A stretch of DNA of 64,000 bases from Candidatus Leptovillus gracilis. GTDB lineage: Bacteria > Chloroflexota > Anaerolineae > Promineifilales > Promineifilaceae. Below the pieces are notes generated by a model. That model did no database searches. It saw nothing but the letters and a program-made list of their open reading frames with translations, and was not told where the DNA came from. A program made the translations under genes and the position numbers. Positions 62,270 to 64,000 of this stretch are shown here, one piece after another (within the stretch, counting starts at the first letter, position 1; the number at the start of each line of letters is the position of its first letter). The stretch is taken from contig JADJXA010000011.1 in NCBI GenBank assembly GCA_016716065.1, positions 124,001-188,000 of the forward strand, read 5' to 3'.

Positions 62270-64000
62270 AGACCTCCAGAAAATACCTTGTTGACTATTT
62301 TGTTGATTTCTCGTCGGCGCTGGTCGTCGTAACGGCCGTCCGTCGGCACTTCAATCAGACGTGGCGTAGGATTATACATGCTTTCACGCAGAGCTTGTCG
62401 AAATGCGGCCCGGTTGGCGGTGCGGATGAAGTCGAGGCCATAGAGCCGGGCCGCGTGTTCGAAGTCCAGGTTGTGGGGCGTCAGGAACAAATCGGTAAAT
62501 TCCGGCTCAAATTCGGCGATAGGCAGCCGGCGGAAGATGCCGCCGCCGTTGTTGTTGAGGATGACAAACGTAGTCGGCGGCATTGGCGATTGACGATTGA
62601 CAGGGGCGAAGCCGTCGCGCAGCGACATTGACGATTGACGATTGGCAATTGCCAACAGGCCGTTCATGTCGTGGTAGAAGGTGATGTCGCCGAGCAGGGC
62701 GACCAGGGGCGAACGGCCGGCCGCGCCGTAGCCGAGGGCGGTGGAGACGTTGCCGTCTATGCCGCTTGCGCCCCGGTTGGCGTAGACGTGCAGGGGTTTC
62801 GTAGACGGCCGTGCAAACTGATCCACGTGCCGGATCGGCAAACTATTACCCACAAACAGTCGCCCATTTGGCGGCATCAACTCCACCGTATCCATCACCA
62901 CCCAAAAATCTGTGAAATCCGTGAAATCTGTGGACAACCCCTCTACCGCCTGCCACACGGCCGTTTCCACCCCATGCACCCTATCCAGCCACCCGGACGA
63001 CAATCGCGGAACCAACCCCTGGGCCATCTGGTAACACGCCTGCTCCTCGTCGGCGGCCACAAACCAACTCGTCTGGTGGGCGTCGTCGGCCCAGACGCCG
63101 CTGGCGCGGATGTGGATGCGGTGGGCGGGTTGGCTGCGCTCCAGGTAGGCGTTGAGCCATTTGGAGGTGGGAACCGCGCCGAAGCGCAATATCACTTCCG
63201 GTTCCGGCCAATCCAGCCTGCCCTGCATATATGTCTCGTAGCCGCCGGAAATCACCGTGCCGCTGCTGTGCAAGCCAAAGCGCACCCCAGACAGCGGATC
63301 GGCCAGAATCGGCCAGCCGCTGATTTGCGACAGCCCGGCCACCGCCTGGGGAAAATTGCCGCCCGGACAGCGCGGCCCGCATACAATCAGCCCGCGCTCA
63401 TGGTGGTTGATAACGGCCGTGAGCGCTTCTTGCTGGCTGCGGGAGAGAATGATTTCGGATTTCGGATTTCGGATTTCGGATTTCGGAGTGGGGAGGGCTG
63501 CGTTCCGCACTCCCCACTCCCCACTCCCCACTTCCGGCTCTAGTGGTTTGCGGAAGGGAAAATTGACGTGAACGGGGCCTTGGCGACGGCCGTTGGCGGC
63601 AGCGCCGTTGGCGGTGGCGTAGGCGCGGGCGGCCGTTGTCTGCACACTCCTTAAAACCACCTCCGGCGCGTCCGCCTGGGGGATGGGCATGTCCACCGCC
63701 CACAACACCTGGTCGCCAAAGATTTTCACCTGGTCAATGGTCTGGTTGGCCCCGCTGTGGCGCAGTTCGTGCGGCCGGTCGCCGGTGAGAATCAGCAGCG
63801 GGACCTGGCTCATCTGCGCCTCAATGATGGCCGGGAAGTAGTTGGCAACGGCCGTGCCCGACGTGCACACCAACGCCACCGGCCGTTCGGTCGCCACCGC
63901 CAGACCCAACGCAAAAAAGCCCGCACTCCGCTCATCCAGGTGGCGATAAATTTCGATGCCTTTCTGCGCGGCGAAGGCCAGGGTGAGTGGGGTGGAACGG
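62266..64000 (-). CDS. menD: MenD (SEPHCHC synthase), 5' end outside window
   Basis: MenD is a TPP enzyme that joins 2-oxoglutarate-derived succinic semialdehyde to isochorismate in menaquinone synthesis. The visible part starts within STPLTLAFAAQKGIEIYRHL then DERSAGFFALGLA, which contains the catalytic-type Glu region. Next come VALVCTSGTAVANYFPAIIE and LLILTGDRPHELRHSGANQT. The TPP/Mg motif is GDITFYHDMNGLL with NNNGGGIFRRLP. Stretches from short repeats are inserted in frame: SEIRNPKSEIILS (TTTCGGA and CCCCACT types), STDFTDFTDFW (a nine-base type) and NRQSSM/VNRQSP (ATTGACG type). The stop overlaps the pcs-like start. Confidence 0.92.
   Translation of the reverse strand, partial: RSTPLTLAFAAQKGIEIYRHLDERSAGFFALGLAVATERPVALVCTSGTAVANYFPAIIEAQMSQVPLLILTGDRPHELRHSGANQTIDQVKIFGDQVLWAVDMPIPQADAPEVVLRSVQTTAARAYATANGAAANGRRQGPVHVNFPFRKPLEPEVGSGEWGVRNAALPTPKSEIRNPKSEIILSRSQQEALTAVINHHERGLIVCGPRCPGGNFPQAVAGLSQISGWPILADPLSGVRFGLHSSGTVISGGYETYMQGRLDWPEPEVILRFGAVPTSKWLNAYLERSQPAHRIHIRASGVWADDAHQTSWFVAADEEQACYQMAQGLVPRLSSGWLDRVHGVETAVWQAVEGLSTDFTDFTDFWVVMDTVELMPPNGRLFVGNSLPIRHVDQFARPSTKPLHVYANRGASGIDGNVSTALGYGAAGRSPLVALLGDITFYHDMNGLLAIANRQSSMSLRDGFAPVNRQSPMPPTTFVILNNNGGGIFRRLPIAEFEPEFTDLFLTPHNLDFEHAARLYGLDFIRTANRAAFRQALRESMYNPTPRLIEVPTDGRYDDQRRREINKIVNKVFSGGL
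62580..62652. repeat. Heptanucleotide arrays in menD (GATTGAC type)
   Basis: GGCGATTGACGATTGAC and ACGATTGACGATTGGCAATT words flank a 30-base spacer. They encode NRQSSM and VNRQSP in menD with the frame kept. Confidence 0.85.
63452..63536. repeat. Heptanucleotide arrays in menD (TTTCGGA and CCCCACT types)
   Basis: GATTTCGGATTTCGGATTTC continues about four units at 63452-63487. ACTCCCCACTCCCCACTCCC follows at 63511-63533. Both have period seven and lie in menD in frame. Confidence 0.9.

Noticed and set aside
1..64000. tRNA, rRNA, prophage or CRISPR-Cas genes
   Set aside because: None were seen on either strand while reading; short tRNAs could still be missed by eye.

Overview
The window looks like a chromosomal segment of an uncultured Chloroflexota bacterium, most likely Anaerolineae/Ardenticatenia-like. 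This is inferred from the menaquinone genes, the Pro/Thr-rich linkers of secreted proteins, the C-terminal YLP/FLP tails of exported proteins, the many exported cytochromes and the gene content; no rRNA or tRNA gene is present to confirm it. The sequence carries the palindrome ACGGCCGT about one hundred times by eye, where about two would be expected, so it has a HIP-like highly iterated palindrome. It also carries many short heptanucleotide tandem arrays, several of which sit in frame inside protein genes. Single-base frameshifts recur, and one 1.3-kb C-homopolymer tract (about 10.0-11.27 kb) is almost certainly corrupt sequence, so some broken genes may be assembly errors.

Layout. 1-3.7 kb: secreted type I pullulanase (3' end outside the window). 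4.1-5.8 kb: lipB-lipA. 6.1-8.3 kb: glycosyltransferase and class IV aminotransferase. 8.4-11.4 kb: decayed transposase, the C-rich tract and a GNAT fragment. 11.5-19.4 kb: a possible structured RNA, a lipoprotein hydrolase, a glycine-rich surface protein, a C39-like peptidase with TPRs, a geranylgeranyl-reductase-like flavoprotein and an S10 carboxypeptidase. 19.7-25.4 kb: SPFH protein, AI-2E transporter, phosphohexomutase and MFS transporter.

25.4-31.4 kb is the most unusual module. On the minus strand it encodes, in transcription order: a membrane zinc-ribbon protein, a radical SAM/SPASM enzyme, a second SPASM protein that has lost the radical SAM cysteines, a DUF2207 membrane protein, and (after two in-frame TAG codons) a segment ending in a Cys-Ala repeat, CACACAGCACACACAGGGR. 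The genes overlap or are tightly spaced. I propose that the radical SAM pair modifies the Cys-Ala tail. A methyltransferase and an MFS transporter follow.

31.7-37.9 kb: Rpn-type nuclease, a small orphan gene, mutS, a hicAB pair with a frameshifted toxin, a metZ-like relic and a dual-specificity phosphatase. 37.9-44.5 kb is a sulfur/electron-transfer operon: ArsR regulator with its operator, octaheme tetrathionate-reductase-family cytochrome, a heptaheme-cytochrome b fusion, and two YeeE/YedE transporters, one fused to a rhodanese domain without a visible catalytic Cys. 44.6-45.5 kb: acyl-CoA-binding protein and a repeat-rich intergenic region with a MITE-like element. 46.3-57.7 kb resembles an extracellular electron-transfer island: a 29-heme cytochrome, a 12-heme cytochrome, an FG-GAP propeller, a large Cys-rich secreted protein, and two Cys-containing PAS proteins, one fused to a SARP-type activator. 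57.7-64 kb: menA, menH, menE, a phosphatidylcholine-synthase-like gene and menD (5' end outside the window). Menaquinone made here would be the natural electron donor to the cytochrome b fusion.
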